From Candidatus Epulonipiscium sp. (GTDB taxonomy: Bacteria; Bacillota; Clostridia; Lachnospirales; JAAYNZ01), in NCBI GenBank assembly GCA_012520595.1, contig JAAYNZ010000090.1, positions 1 through 33,254 of the forward strand: a stretch of 33,254 bases of DNA. The letters run 5' to 3'. Positions within the stretch are counted from its first letter, which is position 1. Every line of letters starts with the position of its first letter. A program made the translations under genes and the position numbers. Below the pieces are notes generated by a model. That model searched no databases. It was not told where the DNA came from and worked only from the letters and a program-made list of their open reading frames with translations. Shown here in pieces: positions 18,627 through 28,909 of the stretch.

Positions 18627-19532
18627 TTACATCGACTTTGGATCAAACCCAAAATTCTTTAGCATAAAATCACTATCTCGCCAATTTTTTTTCACTTTTA
18701 CCCACAATTCCAAATAAATTTGAGAACCTAACAATCGTTCAATGTCCTGCCTTGAAAGACTACCAATACGCTTTAGCATACTTCCCTGCTTTCCAATAAT
18801 GATAGACTTATGAGAATCCTTCTCACAATAAATAACAGCTTGGACATCGATAATATCCTGTTCCTCCCTTTGTCGCATACTTTCAATCTCAATAGCAATC
18901 CCATGAGGAATTTCTTCTTGCAACAAATGAAGTGCTTTCTCACGAATCAATTCTGCTACTAATTGTCTCTCTGGCTGATCTGTAATCATATCCTCCGGAA
19001 AATACTGAGGTCCCTCAGGTAAACGTCGATAAATCATATCAAAAAGGACCTTCACATTTTCCCCCGTTATAGCTGACAAAGGAATAATCTCAGCAAAAGG
19101 AAATAAATCTTTATACACATCAATTACTTCTAACAATCGATCCTTAGCAATAGTATCAATTTTATTAATGACTAAAAAAATAGGTGTATTCACATTTCTG
19201 AGTTGTTCAACAATATATCGATCTCCTGGTCCTATCTTTGTTTCTGGTTCCACCAACCATAATACAAGATCCACCTCATTGAGTGTTGTTTCTGCTACTT
19301 TTACCATGTATTCACCTAGTTTATGCTTAGGTTTATGAATACCAGGAGTGTCAATAAATATAATCTGACTCTTCTCATCTGTTACAATACTTTGGATTTT
19401 ATTTCTTGTGGTCTGAGGTTTATTCGACATAATCGCAACTTTTTGACCTGTTAATTGATTCATTAGGGTGGATTTACCTACATTGGGACGTCCAATAATA
19501 GTCACAAACCCAGATTTAAAATTCTTCGCCAT
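18627..19532 (-). CDS. era: GTPase Era
   Basis: G1 'GRPNVGKST', G3 'DTPGIH', G4 'NKID', KH domain 'SHKSIIIGKQGSMLKRIG'. ATG at 19532 fits the RBS AGAGGAG better than the GTG at 19538. Confidence 0.98.
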   Translation of the reverse strand: MAKNFKSGFVTIIGRPNVGKSTLMNQLTGQKVAIMSNKPQTTRNKIQSIVTDEKSQIIFIDTPGIHKPKHKLGEYMVKVAETTLNEVDLVLWLVEPETKIGPGDRYIVEQLRNVNTPIFLVINKIDTIAKDRLLEVIDVYKDLFPFAEIIPLSAITGENVKVLFDMIYRRLPEGPQYFPEDMITDQPERQLVAELIREKALHLLQEEIPHGIAIEIESMRQREEQDIIDVQAVIYCEKDSHKSIIIGKQGSMLKRIGSLSRQDIERLLGSQIYLELWVKVKKNWRDSDFMLKNFGFDPKSM

Positions 19533-19552
19533 ATTCACTCTCCTCTCACGTA

Positions 19553-19711
19553 TTTATAGATATACACATTGTAAGTCAATTACTAAGCAAGTACATATTC
19601 TCGGCAAATACGCCACTTTTGTCCTCCAATTGCTTCAAATGTAAAAGCAGGAGAGTGATATACGAGCTTACTGAAATTTTAGATTTTCAACATGGATATC
19701 TATATCGATGC
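19553..19711 (+). repeat. Intergenic element, copy B (full length)
   Basis: Core 'tactaagcaagtacatattctcggcaaatacgccacttttgtc'; hairpin CTCCaatTGCTT...AAGCAGGAG; imperfect terminal inverted repeats 'tatagatatacacattg' / 'caacatggatatctata'. Confidence 0.7.
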
Positions 19712-19733
19712 TCTTGTTTTGTGGAGACAACGT

Positions 19734-22664
19734 TTATTGAAATAACTCCACTAATTCCTTGAAAATTTCTTTATTTCCTTTTAACTTATTTTCATTTCCC
19801 ACAACACAGATATACTCTTGTCCCATAGAATCCTTTATAAGATCTTCCATCTCTTGGATTTTTTCTACGGTTGTACCTAAAATCTCCTCTCTTTCCCTTT
19901 GAACATCTTCTGGAGTAATACCACTAATATAATAAGCTAATGCTTTTTCTCCTTTCATCATAGGGCTTAAAGGAAAATCAATTCGACTCATGGTTCCAAT
20001 AATATACTTCCTCATTTCCCTTTCATCGGTTTTAAAGTTTCGTATATATTCATGCATTTTATTGTATACTTGTAACGTTTCCTTTAAATTCGGATCCCGA
20101 TAAGAAGTAAGATACATATTACCACTCCTAGAAAAGCCAGCCATACATCCATACGCTCCACCAGAAACTCGCACTTCTTTCCAAAGATAATCTAAACTAG
20201 CAATGGTTTGAAGCACTTGTAATACTCCTGTATACGAATGCCCTAATTCAATAAAATTGGCTGCCTTTGCCACATATTGAATTTTACCAGATGTTAAAAT
20301 ACCTTCATTTTTGTTCTTTAATGAAAATGAAATAGGTTGTTTTTCTATAACTTCTTTAGACAAATCCTTGAGAAAAGATAAAAAATGAGCTTCAAAAGCC
20401 TTATACTCCTCTTCCTCTCCCGTAAGACTTACTAAAAGGTTGGTAGAATGAAAAATCTTATCTGTAATCTCTTGTAACTTGCCCATAACCTCTTCTTGTT
20501 TTTCTTCAAAATATTGATCTATATGAGCAATAAATTGATAAAAAGAAATTCCTTGGGTTTGTTCCTGATAATAAGCCATAGGTGAGAAATAGGATTCTGC
20601 TCGGTTAGCTGCCACTACATGTCCTTGGCTCATAATCCCCATTTCCAACCGTGACTTAGTCTCTCCAATTAAATCCTTCAATCTTGAAGCGTCCATATAG
20701 CGACTATGCTTTATAATTTCTCCCATTAACTCTAACAATTTAGGCACTTGTTCTGTTAATGATTTTCCCCGAATGCTTAGCTTAGGAAGACAACTCTTAG
20801 GATTGCCATTTTCACCATAGATAGATAGGGTTACTTGAATACCTCCTGTATATAAGTTGATTTCTTTATCTAATTCTTCATAGGAATAGGATTGGGTATC
20901 CAATTTCCCTAAAACTCTCGTTAGAAGTCCTATATAAGGAAGTTCTTCCTCGTTAAAACCAACCAAGTCAAAGAGAAAATTTAAATAAGTAATCTGATTG
21001 GTAAATAGAGGATGATGTAAAACTTTAACTCCTTGGATTTCTTCTTCCTCTTGGGGCAAATGATCTGCCTTAGGGTTAATATCTTTTAAAGAAAGCAAAG
21101 GGATCTTTTCTAAATCTTCTTTGGGCGTAGCTTCGCCTTGAAACTCTTTTAATCTTCGAGTTTGATTAATCAAATCTTCTAGTTCTTCTGGAGATAGGGT
21201 AGCTTTGTATTCTCGAAGTTCTTCCTTGATTTCTTCTTCCTTTTTGGCAGCTAAGCCCTTTTCAGGCTTTACAATTACAGTGGAAGCATGAGGATTATCT
21301 AATAAATATTGTTGAATTAACTGTTCAAAATAATCCGTCTCCACTTTATCCTTTAATTCTTTTAAAATCCAATCATATTGAAGATGCATCATTGGATCTC
21401 CATCATACAACCAACTATTCATACTCATAATATTATAATCTAAGCCTTTTGGATGGCGCCCATAATCTGCCTCGCGTAATCGAAATTCTAAAGTATTGAT
21501 GGTGGCAAGAATGAGCTTTTTATCGATTCCATTTTCCACTAAAGATCCAAGAGTACTTTGGATAACATGATGAAAATCATCCAATTGAGAAAGATCTGCA
21601 TTTTTAGCAACTACACTAAAAATAGGCTGCAAAATACTATTATCATAAGAACCAAATACATCTTTACCAATACCTGCTTCTAGTAAAGCTTTTTTCAAAG
21701 GTGCTCCCTCTACTTCTAAAAGTAAGTTTTCTAAAATGGTAAAAGCAAAACAAAGCTTTGCATCTAAGGATGTGCCAATTACTGCATTATAACTAAAATA
21801 AGTTTTATTTACTTCTTGTTCGTTGGCTGCAATAGGATAAGAAACTTCTACCTGAATGGGTTGGGAAAAAGCGGGCTGTATCCCAATGCTAGAATCAATG
21901 TTAATACGATCAAAAGCTTGTAAGTATTCTTTATCCAACCATTCTAAATAACTTAAAACATCCATGTCTCCATAAAGATAGATATAACTATTACTAGGGT
22001 GATAATACCGTTTATGAAAATTTACAAATTCTTTGTAGGTTAACTTTGGAATTTCATCCGGATCTCCTCCTGATTCAGTGGAATAAGGGGTGTCAGGAAA
22101 CAAAGATTGTTGAATCCTACGAAATAAAATCTGCTCTGGGGATGAAAAAGCTCCTTGCATCTCATTGTAAACAACACCTTTATAAATGAGGTCATCCTCC
22201 ATCTGATCCAATTCATAATGCCATCCTTCTTGCATAAAAATTTCTGGTTGTTGATCAATGTTAGGATATAAAACTGCATCCATATAAACATCCATTAAAT
22301 TACGAAAGTCTTTTTCATTACGACTGGCCACTGGATACATGGTTTTATCTGGGTAAGTCATGGCATTTAAAAACGTATTCAAAGAACCTTTAGCTAATTC
22401 AATAAAAGGATCTTTGAGAGGAAACTTTCTAGAACCACATAAAACAGAGTGTTCTAAAATATGAGGTAAGCCTGTACTATCATGAGGCGGTGTTCGAAAA
22501 CTAATGGAAAAAACTTTATTATCATCGTCATTGTTTTGTAAATGAAAAAGCCTAGCACCACTTTTTATATGCTCAAATACCCTACCAACGGAATGTAACT
22601 CAGGTATCTCTTTTTGGGTCAATAAATAAAAACCAGAATAGGTTTGACCTACGGTTAATGCCAT
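19734..22664 (-). CDS. M16C family insulinase-like metalloprotease (presequence protease-type)
   Basis: 976 aa with inverted zinc motif 'HDSTGLPHILEHSVLCGSRKFPLKDPF' and PreP-like C-terminal half ('RVSGGAYGCMAGFSRSGNMYLTSYRDPNL'). Confidence 0.96.
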   Translation of the reverse strand: MALTVGQTYSGFYLLTQKEIPELHSVGRVFEHIKSGARLFHLQNNDDDNKVFSISFRTPPHDSTGLPHILEHSVLCGSRKFPLKDPFIELAKGSLNTFLNAMTYPDKTMYPVASRNEKDFRNLMDVYMDAVLYPNIDQQPEIFMQEGWHYELDQMEDDLIYKGVVYNEMQGAFSSPEQILFRRIQQSLFPDTPYSTESGGDPDEIPKLTYKEFVNFHKRYYHPSNSYIYLYGDMDVLSYLEWLDKEYLQAFDRINIDSSIGIQPAFSQPIQVEVSYPIAANEQEVNKTYFSYNAVIGTSLDAKLCFAFTILENLLLEVEGAPLKKALLEAGIGKDVFGSYDNSILQPIFSVVAKNADLSQLDDFHHVIQSTLGSLVENGIDKKLILATINTLEFRLREADYGRHPKGLDYNIMSMNSWLYDGDPMMHLQYDWILKELKDKVETDYFEQLIQQYLLDNPHASTVIVKPEKGLAAKKEEEIKEELREYKATLSPEELEDLINQTRRLKEFQGEATPKEDLEKIPLLSLKDINPKADHLPQEEEEIQGVKVLHHPLFTNQITYLNFLFDLVGFNEEELPYIGLLTRVLGKLDTQSYSYEELDKEINLYTGGIQVTLSIYGENGNPKSCLPKLSIRGKSLTEQVPKLLELMGEIIKHSRYMDASRLKDLIGETKSRLEMGIMSQGHVVAANRAESYFSPMAYYQEQTQGISFYQFIAHIDQYFEEKQEEVMGKLQEITDKIFHSTNLLVSLTGEEEEYKAFEAHFLSFLKDLSKEVIEKQPISFSLKNKNEGILTSGKIQYVAKAANFIELGHSYTGVLQVLQTIASLDYLWKEVRVSGGAYGCMAGFSRSGNMYLTSYRDPNLKETLQVYNKMHEYIRNFKTDEREMRKYIIGTMSRIDFPLSPMMKGEKALAYYISGITPEDVQREREEILGTTVEKIQEMEDLIKDSMGQEYICVVGNENKLKGNKEIFKELVELFQ

Positions 22665-22754
22665 TTTTATCTTCTCCTTTACGTTATTAGTATAACTATA
22701 TTATACATCAAAAAAAATTTTTTAAAATCAAAATTGAAAAAATCCATATAAAAA

Positions 22755-22780
22755 CGCCTTTCATTCTAGAATGAAAGGCG
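22755..22780 (-). terminator. Cold-shock gene terminator
   Basis: Perfect 26-nt palindrome CGCCTTTCATTCTAGAATGAAAGGCG followed by TTTTT on the minus strand. Confidence 0.85.
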
Positions 22781-22844
22781 ATGTTGTTACAGCATCATCT
22801 ATATTTTCTGCAATTTGTAATCAGTCAATCCTACGAGTAGACGA

Positions 22845-23045
22845 TTATAACTTAACAACGTTAGAAGCTTGAGGTCCTTTTTCTCCTTCAACAACTTCGA
22901 ATTCAACCTCTTGTCCTTCTTCTAATGTTTTATATCCATCTCCTTCAACTGCGGAGAAATGTACGAATACATCATCTTCACCGGGAACGGAAATAAAACC
23001 AAAACCTTTTTTTGCATTGAACCATTTTACTGTACCTGTTTTCAT
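22845..23045 (-). CDS. Cold shock protein (CspA family)
   Basis: '[33 protein letters not shown]'. Confidence 0.99.
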   Translation of the reverse strand: MKTGTVKWFNAKKGFGFISVPGEDDVFVHFSAVEGDGYKTLEEGQEVEFEVVEGEKGPQASNVVKL

Positions 23046-23095
23046 TAAAAATCCTCCTAAACATAAAAAAAATTGAAAAAATTAACTCGATATAT

Positions 23096-23124
23096 ACAAT
23101 AGCACACTTTATATTCTTTGTCAA
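23096..23124 (-). promoter_or_regulatory. Putative sigma-A promoter for the cold-shock gene
   Basis: Minus strand TTGACA - 17 nt - TATTGT. Confidence 0.7.
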
Positions 23125-23134
23125 TATATGATAA

Positions 23135-24592
23135 TTATTGTTTTTTCCAAACTAACTTTGGTTTCCGAGCTGCTGTTACCTCATCCAATCTTCGTACTGG
23201 ACTATGATGAGGAGCATTTTTTAATAACTGAGGCATTTCTTTTGCTTCCTCTGCAATGTCTTCAAGGGTACTAATCCACTGCTCCAATGTTTCTAAACTT
23301 TCTGTTTCTGTTGGCTCAATCATCATTGCTTCTTCTATAATGAGAGGAAAATAAATGGTCGGCGGATGATATCCATAATCAATCAATCGTTTTACAATGT
23401 CTAATGTAGTAATCCCAGCATCATTAGGGCCTAAACCACTAAGAACAAACTCATGTTTACATACCCGGTCAATGGGAAGAACATAGGTTTTTCTTAATCG
23501 TTCTTTTAAATAATTCGCATTTAATACAGCCATTTGACTAGCACGTTTTAATCCTTCTCCTCCCATGGTTAAAATATAGGCATAGGCTTTAAGAAAAACA
23601 CCAAAGTTTCCATAAAAACTTTTTACCTTACCAATGCTGTCTGGCTGATCATACGTCAAAGTATACCTTTCATCTACTTTTCTAATCATGGGTACCGGTA
23701 AAAATTTCTCTAAAAAAGCCTTCACTCCTACAGGACCACTTCCAGGGCCTCCGCCTCCATGAGGAGTCGAAAAGGTTTTGTGCAAATTCAAATGAACAAT
23801 ATCAAATCCCATATCGCCCGGCCGAGTAATCCCTACATTGGCATTCATATTAGCCCCATCACAATACAAAAGGCCTCCTGCTTTATGAATAACCTCTGCA
23901 ATTTGAACAATATCCTTCTCAAAAAGACCTAACGTATTTGGATTGGTTAACATAAAACCTGCCACTGTTTCATCCAATACGGCTTTCATGGCTTCCATAT
24001 CCACTAGACCTTCATCTGTAGAAGGGATTTCAACCACTTCAAACCCTGCCATAGCTGCACTGGCCGGATTGGTTCCATGGGCCGAATCGGGAATGAGAAT
24101 TTTTGTCCTTTGGTAATCTCCTCTCCATTGATGATAGGCTTTAATTAACATCAATCCGGTTAATTCCCCATGGGAACCTGCTGCTGGTTGTAACGTAACA
24201 GCATCCATCCCTGTAATCTCTGCCAGCATCTCTTGCAAATCAAACATAAGTTCTAAACAACCTTGTACTGTTTCTTCTGGCTGATAAGGATGAACATGGG
24301 CAAAGGCATCCAATCGAGCCACATCTTCGTTAATCTTAGGATTGTACTTCATAGTACAAGATCCTAAAGGATACATTCCCATATCTACTCCATAGTTTTT
24401 CTGTGACAATAAGGTATAATGTCGTACTACATCCACTTCACTCACCTGTGGCAGATCCGGTTGTTTCTCCCGCAACCATTCCTTCGGTATCATACTCTCT
24501 AACGGTTTTTCTGGAACTTCCTTAGGAGGGAGACGATAGCCTACTCGACCTTCTTTGGAAAGTTCAAAAATTAATATATCATAGGTTTTCAT
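23135..24592 (-). CDS. gcvPB: Glycine dehydrogenase (decarboxylating) subunit 2
   Basis: '[38 protein letters not shown]' and PLP-lysine motif '[23 protein letters not shown]'. Confidence 0.98.
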   Translation of the reverse strand: MKTYDILIFELSKEGRVGYRLPPKEVPEKPLESMIPKEWLREKQPDLPQVSEVDVVRHYTLLSQKNYGVDMGMYPLGSCTMKYNPKINEDVARLDAFAHVHPYQPEETVQGCLELMFDLQEMLAEITGMDAVTLQPAAGSHGELTGLMLIKAYHQWRGDYQRTKILIPDSAHGTNPASAAMAGFEVVEIPSTDEGLVDMEAMKAVLDETVAGFMLTNPNTLGLFEKDIVQIAEVIHKAGGLLYCDGANMNANVGITRPGDMGFDIVHLNLHKTFSTPHGGGGPGSGPVGVKAFLEKFLPVPMIRKVDERYTLTYDQPDSIGKVKSFYGNFGVFLKAYAYILTMGGEGLKRASQMAVLNANYLKERLRKTYVLPIDRVCKHEFVLSGLGPNDAGITTLDIVKRLIDYGYHPPTIYFPLIIEEAMMIEPTETESLETLEQWISTLEDIAEEAKEMPQLLKNAPHHSPVRRLDEVTAARKPKLVWKKQ

Positions 24593-25932
24593 ATAATCCC
24601 CTCCAACACTTCCACCAAATAATCAATCTCTGCCTTGCTTCGTTTTTCTGTTACACAAAACATTAAACAATTTTTGTATTCGGGTCCCATAAATGCTAAA
24701 GAATAGCCGCCTAAAATGCCATGGTCTAATAAGACTTGTTGCACTATCTTGGGATCCCTTGACGTTCGTATCACAAATTCCTTAAAAAAGGGCTTTGAAA
24801 AAACAGGTTGATAGTTGGGTAATTGGGTGATCTTTTCAAAAGCATAATGAGCTTTTTCCATGGATTGTCTGCCTACTTCTTCCAACCCTTGTTTTCCTAA
24901 AACACTTAGGTAAATAACGGCACGTAAAGCATTCAGAGCTTGGTTTGACGTAATATTGGAAGTGGCTCGTTCCCTTCGAATATGCTGTTCTCTGGCTTGT
25001 AATGTTAATACAAATCCTCGACATCCATCTACATCTGTGGTTTCCCCTACGATTCTTCCCGGCATCTTTCTCATAAAACTAGATTTGGCTGCCATAAAAC
25101 CTAAATAGGGTCCTCCAAACTGAAGAGGATTTCCTAAAGATTGTCCTTCTCCAACAACAATATCAGCTCCCCATTCCCCTGGACTTTTAAGAACACCTAA
25201 AGACAAAGGATCGACATGCATAATCAAATAAGCTTTTTTCTCATGAACCATTTTTTCTATAGGCTCTATATCTTCTACAACACCAAAAAAATTAGGATTT
25301 TGAATAATAACTCCTGACGTATCAGCATCCACTGCTTTTTCAAGAGCATCCAAATCCGTTACACCCTCTAGAACAGGAATCTCTATGACCTGAATTCCCT
25401 TATACTTCATATAAGTAGAAAGAACTTGACGAACTTCTGGATGTACGGTTTTAGAAACTACTATTTTCTTTCTTCGATTGCTAGCCGCTGCCATCAAAGC
25501 AGCTTCTGCACAAGCACTAGCTCCATCATATAAAGATGCATTGGATACATCCATTCCCGTTAATTCACAAATCATCGTCTGGTATTCAAAAATTATCTGC
25601 AATGTTCCTTGGCTCATTTCAGCTTGGTAAGGAGTATATGCTGTATAAAACTCCGATCGGGAAGATAAATGATCTACCACTGACGGAATCCAATGATCAT
25701 AAGCTCCTGCACCAAGAAAACAAGGGTATTGATGAATATGTTTATTTTTTTCTCCTAAATGCTGAAATTGCTTTACAACTTCCCACTCACTTTTGGGTGG
25801 ATCTAATTGTAATGATCGATGAAGTCGGACTTCTTCTGGAATATCTTCAAATAACTCTTCCACTGTATGTACGCCGATAACAGAAAGCATATGCTTTTCC
25901 TCTTCTGGCGTGTGTGGTATATAGGGAAACAT
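24589..25932 (-). CDS. gcvPA: Glycine dehydrogenase (decarboxylating) subunit 1
   Basis: '[21 protein letters not shown]...' ; start placed at ATG 25930-25932 with RBS AAGAGGAGG. 4-nt overlap with gcvPB. Confidence 0.97.
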   Translation of the reverse strand: MFPYIPHTPEEEKHMLSVIGVHTVEELFEDIPEEVRLHRSLQLDPPKSEWEVVKQFQHLGEKNKHIHQYPCFLGAGAYDHWIPSVVDHLSSRSEFYTAYTPYQAEMSQGTLQIIFEYQTMICELTGMDVSNASLYDGASACAEAALMAAASNRRKKIVVSKTVHPEVRQVLSTYMKYKGIQVIEIPVLEGVTDLDALEKAVDADTSGVIIQNPNFFGVVEDIEPIEKMVHEKKAYLIMHVDPLSLGVLKSPGEWGADIVVGEGQSLGNPLQFGGPYLGFMAAKSSFMRKMPGRIVGETTDVDGCRGFVLTLQAREQHIRRERATSNITSNQALNALRAVIYLSVLGKQGLEEVGRQSMEKAHYAFEKITQLPNYQPVFSKPFFKEFVIRTSRDPKIVQQVLLDHGILGGYSLAFMGPEYKNCLMFCVTEKRSKAEIDYLVEVLEGII

Positions 25933-25933
25933 A

Positions 25934-26317
25934 TTATTCCTCCTCTTGTAAAAGAGCTTCATAAGCTTCTTTGGATAACAATCCTTCCACAGCGTCTAGA
26001 CTATCCATTCCAACACAAATCATCCAACTTTCATAGGGTTGACTGTTGACTAAACCTGGCTCATCCATAATTTCTTCATTCACCTCAAGTACAGTTCCAC
26101 TTACAGGTGCAAAAATATCAGAAGCAGCCTTTACGGATTCTACAGCTCCTAGCACATCTCCTTTTTCTAAAAAATCATCTACTTCTGGTAAATCTACAAA
26201 AACAATGTCGCCTAAAGCCTTTTGTGCATAATCTGTAATACCAATATAGGCTCGCTCACCCTCTACTCGTACCCATTCATGATCCTCTGTGTATAACAAA
26301 TCTTGTTTTAACTCCAT
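25934..26317 (-). CDS. gcvH: Glycine cleavage system H protein
   Basis: 'LLYTEDHEWVRVEGERAYIGITDYAQKALGDIVFVDLPEV' and lipoylation site 'GAVESVKAASD'. Confidence 0.99.
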   Translation of the reverse strand: MELKQDLLYTEDHEWVRVEGERAYIGITDYAQKALGDIVFVDLPEVDDFLEKGDVLGAVESVKAASDIFAPVSGTVLEVNEEIMDEPGLVNSQPYESWMICVGMDSLDAVEGLLSKEAYEALLQEEE

Positions 26318-26343
26318 AAAATATCCTCCTATTCAATTTTAAT

Positions 26344-27438
26344 TTATTGATGTCGATAAAACTTCTTGGATCGAATAACACCTTTTACTCTTTTGTTTCG
26401 AATAACCACTTGGATTTCTGTTCCCATGGCACTATACTCTTGTTTAATCAATGCTAGTCCGATGGGTTTTTTAAGAGTTGGCGATAAATACCCTGTAGTT
26501 ACCATCCCAATATCTTCACCATCTCCTTCAATTCTGTAGCCTTGTCTTGGAATCCCTTTCTCCAAAAGCTCAAAACCCACTAACTTTCTTTCCACTCCTT
26601 GCATCTTTTGACGATATAAAATATCTTTTCCTATAAAAGAAGGCTTGTGAAACTTAACAAACATTCCAAGACCTGCTTCTATTGGAGTTATTTCGTCCGA
26701 AAGTTCATGCCCATATAAAGGCAAAGCAGCTTCAAAACGCAGAGTATCCCGACATCCCAATCCAGCTGGTTGCAATCCTTCTGGTTTTCCAGCTTCCATT
26801 AGTGCATTCCATAATGAAATTCCAAACTGGGCATCTGTAAAAATTTCAAATCCATCCTCTCCTGTATAGCCTGTTCGAGATACAATGCAAGGAATCCCCT
26901 GAATCTGTATGGAACGTCGAAAAGTAAAGAAAGAAATTTCTGAAAGATTCTCTTCTGTTAAAGTTTGTAAAATTGACTCTGCTTTTGGTCCTTGTAAAGC
27001 CAATTGTACAATCGACGAAGAAGAATCTATAATTTCTACATCATATTCACCTTGGTGCTGGATTAGCCACTCTCGATCTTTTGCTGTATTAGCTGCATTC
27101 ACAACAAGAAAATAATGGGTATCGGAAAACTTATAAATCAATAAATCATCCACAACTCCTCCAGTAGGCATACAGAAAAAGCCATAAATAGCATCCCCTT
27201 GTTTCATGGAGGATACATCATTAGTAAATAAATATTGTAAAAAAGCTTCTGCCCCTTTTCCTTTTACTTCTAATTCTCCCATATGAGAAACATCAAAAAG
27301 TCCTGCTTTTTCACGAACTGCTTTATGCTCTTGGGTAATGCCTGCAAATTGTAGAGGCAAAGCCCAACCTGCAAAATCTACAATTTTGCCTTCATCCTTG
27401 TAAACAGAATACAAGGGAGTTCTTTTTAAATCATCCAT
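26344..27438 (-). CDS. gcvT: Glycine cleavage system T protein (aminomethyltransferase)
   Basis: 'RTPLYSVYKDEGKIVDFAGWALPLQFAGITQEHKAVREKAGLFDVSHMGE', 'SRTGYTGEDGFEI'. Confidence 0.98.
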   Translation of the reverse strand: MDDLKRTPLYSVYKDEGKIVDFAGWALPLQFAGITQEHKAVREKAGLFDVSHMGELEVKGKGAEAFLQYLFTNDVSSMKQGDAIYGFFCMPTGGVVDDLLIYKFSDTHYFLVVNAANTAKDREWLIQHQGEYDVEIIDSSSSIVQLALQGPKAESILQTLTEENLSEISFFTFRRSIQIQGIPCIVSRTGYTGEDGFEIFTDAQFGISLWNALMEAGKPEGLQPAGLGCRDTLRFEAALPLYGHELSDEITPIEAGLGMFVKFHKPSFIGKDILYRQKMQGVERKLVGFELLEKGIPRQGYRIEGDGEDIGMVTTGYLSPTLKKPIGLALIKQEYSAMGTEIQVVIRNKRVKGVIRSKKFYRHQ

Positions 27439-27479
27439 CTTTTTTCTCTCCCTCCTAGTATCATTTTATTCTTAATTTT

Positions 27480-27508
27480 ATTGTATTATAAAATTCCATT
27501 GTTTTCAA
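27480..27508 (-). promoter_or_regulatory. Putative sigma-A promoter for the gcv operon
   Basis: Minus strand TTGAAA - 17 nt - TACAAT upstream of gcvT. Confidence 0.6.
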
Positions 27509-27546
27509 TATCATTTCTCTTTTGTACCTATAAGAAAAGTATAAAA

Positions 27547-27591
27547 AAAGATCTGATTCATTTCCTTTTTTCACGATGAACCAGATCCTTT
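27547..27591 (-). terminator. Terminator downstream of the A-type flavoprotein gene
   Basis: AAAGATCTGATTCAT...GATGAACCAGATCCTTT inverted repeat with a T run on the minus strand. Confidence 0.75.
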
Positions 27592-27634
27592 ATTTCCTTT
27601 TTTTATACTTGTCCTACATAAAAAAATCCTACTT

Positions 27635-28828
27635 CTAAAATTTTATCTTAGCAGCCATTTCCTTGGCTATGATTCTACATTTTTGTAAGTCTTCCTCTGT
27701 AGGAGTACATTTGGCTTCTACTGCTTCTGCCACTACATCCCATTTTATTTTATCAGCAAATTGTTGGATGGCTTTTACACCACCACCACTCCAACTATAT
27801 GAACCAAAAATTCCTAAGGTTCTATTTTTTAATCCTATTTGCTCCATCTTTAATAACACTGCCTCCATAGGTGGAAAAATGCCAGCATTATAAGCACAGC
27901 TTCCAAAAACGACTCCTTTAAAACGCCAAACTGCATTAATAATATGTGAAATATGTGTTTTAGAAGCATCATAGACCCGAATGTTTTTGACCCCTTCTTC
28001 GGCTAAACCACGAGCAATAGTATCAGCCATTTTGGCTGTATTCCCGTACATAGAACCGTAGATGATGACAACGCCCTCATCTGCTTTGTACTGGCTCCAA
28101 TCTTGGTAATAACCTAAAACTCGTCCTAAGTCAGTTCGCCAAATGGGTCCATGGGTAGCAGCAATCATTTTAATATCCAATCCTTCTAGCTTCTGTAAAG
28201 CTCGTTGGACCATTAAGGAATACTTACCTACAATATTAGAATAGTATCGTCTCATTTCCTCTACATAGAAATCCAAATTTACTTCATCATCAAAGATACC
28301 TCCATCAAGAGTACCAAAACTTCCAAAAGCATCTCCTGAAAAAAGAATTTTATTTTTTTGTTCATAGGTCATCATGGTTTCTGGCCAATGCACCATAGGC
28401 GTCATAAAAAACTGTAATGTATGTTTACCTAAATTTAGCGTATCTCCATCTTTCACCACATAAAGATTTTCTGTAATACCAAAAAATCCTTTTACAAACT
28501 CAAAAGTTTTTGTATTTCCTACTAACTTTACGTTTGGAAAATGGTCCACAACCACTTGGATGGCACCTGCATGATCTGGTTCCATATGATTGATAATTAG
28601 ATAATCAACTGTCTTTCCTTCCCCAATCAGCTGTTTAATCTTTTGAATGTATTCATCCATTTTCGTAATTTTTACAGTATCAATCAAAGCCACTTTTTCA
28701 TCACAAATTAAATACGAATTATACGAAACACCATTTTCTAAAGGCCATATATTTTCAAATAAATGAGTTTCTCTATCGTTAACTCCAATCCAATAGATTT
28801 GCTCTGCAAGTTGAATCGGCTGTTGCAT
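27635..28828 (-). CDS. FprA-family A-type flavoprotein (flavodiiron protein)
   Basis: 'LIINHMEPDHAGAIQVV', 'ATHGPIWR', flavodoxin 'IIYGSMYGNTAKMADTIARGL'. Start set at MQQPIQLAEQ with RBS AGGAGG. Confidence 0.96.
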   Translation of the reverse strand: MQQPIQLAEQIYWIGVNDRETHLFENIWPLENGVSYNSYLICDEKVALIDTVKITKMDEYIQKIKQLIGEGKTVDYLIINHMEPDHAGAIQVVVDHFPNVKLVGNTKTFEFVKGFFGITENLYVVKDGDTLNLGKHTLQFFMTPMVHWPETMMTYEQKNKILFSGDAFGSFGTLDGGIFDDEVNLDFYVEEMRRYYSNIVGKYSLMVQRALQKLEGLDIKMIAATHGPIWRTDLGRVLGYYQDWSQYKADEGVVIIYGSMYGNTAKMADTIARGLAEEGVKNIRVYDASKTHISHIINAVWRFKGVVFGSCAYNAGIFPPMEAVLLKMEQIGLKNRTLGIFGSYSWSGGGVKAIQQFADKIKWDVVAEAVEAKCTPTEEDLQKCRIIAKEMAAKIKF

Positions 28829-28909
28829 AGTTATTCCTCCTGTGTATTTATTTCTATCCTCTATTGTATCTAAATCAATGTCTTTTTTCAATCCTCTTGA
28901 AAAAGAAAA

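Noticed and set aside
19553-19711. Repeat element as a known c-di-GMP or other named riboswitch
   Set aside because: The 'GGCAAAT' string is superficially suggestive, but the surrounding conserved riboswitch motifs are missing, and the element recurs in front of unrelated genes with varying arms.
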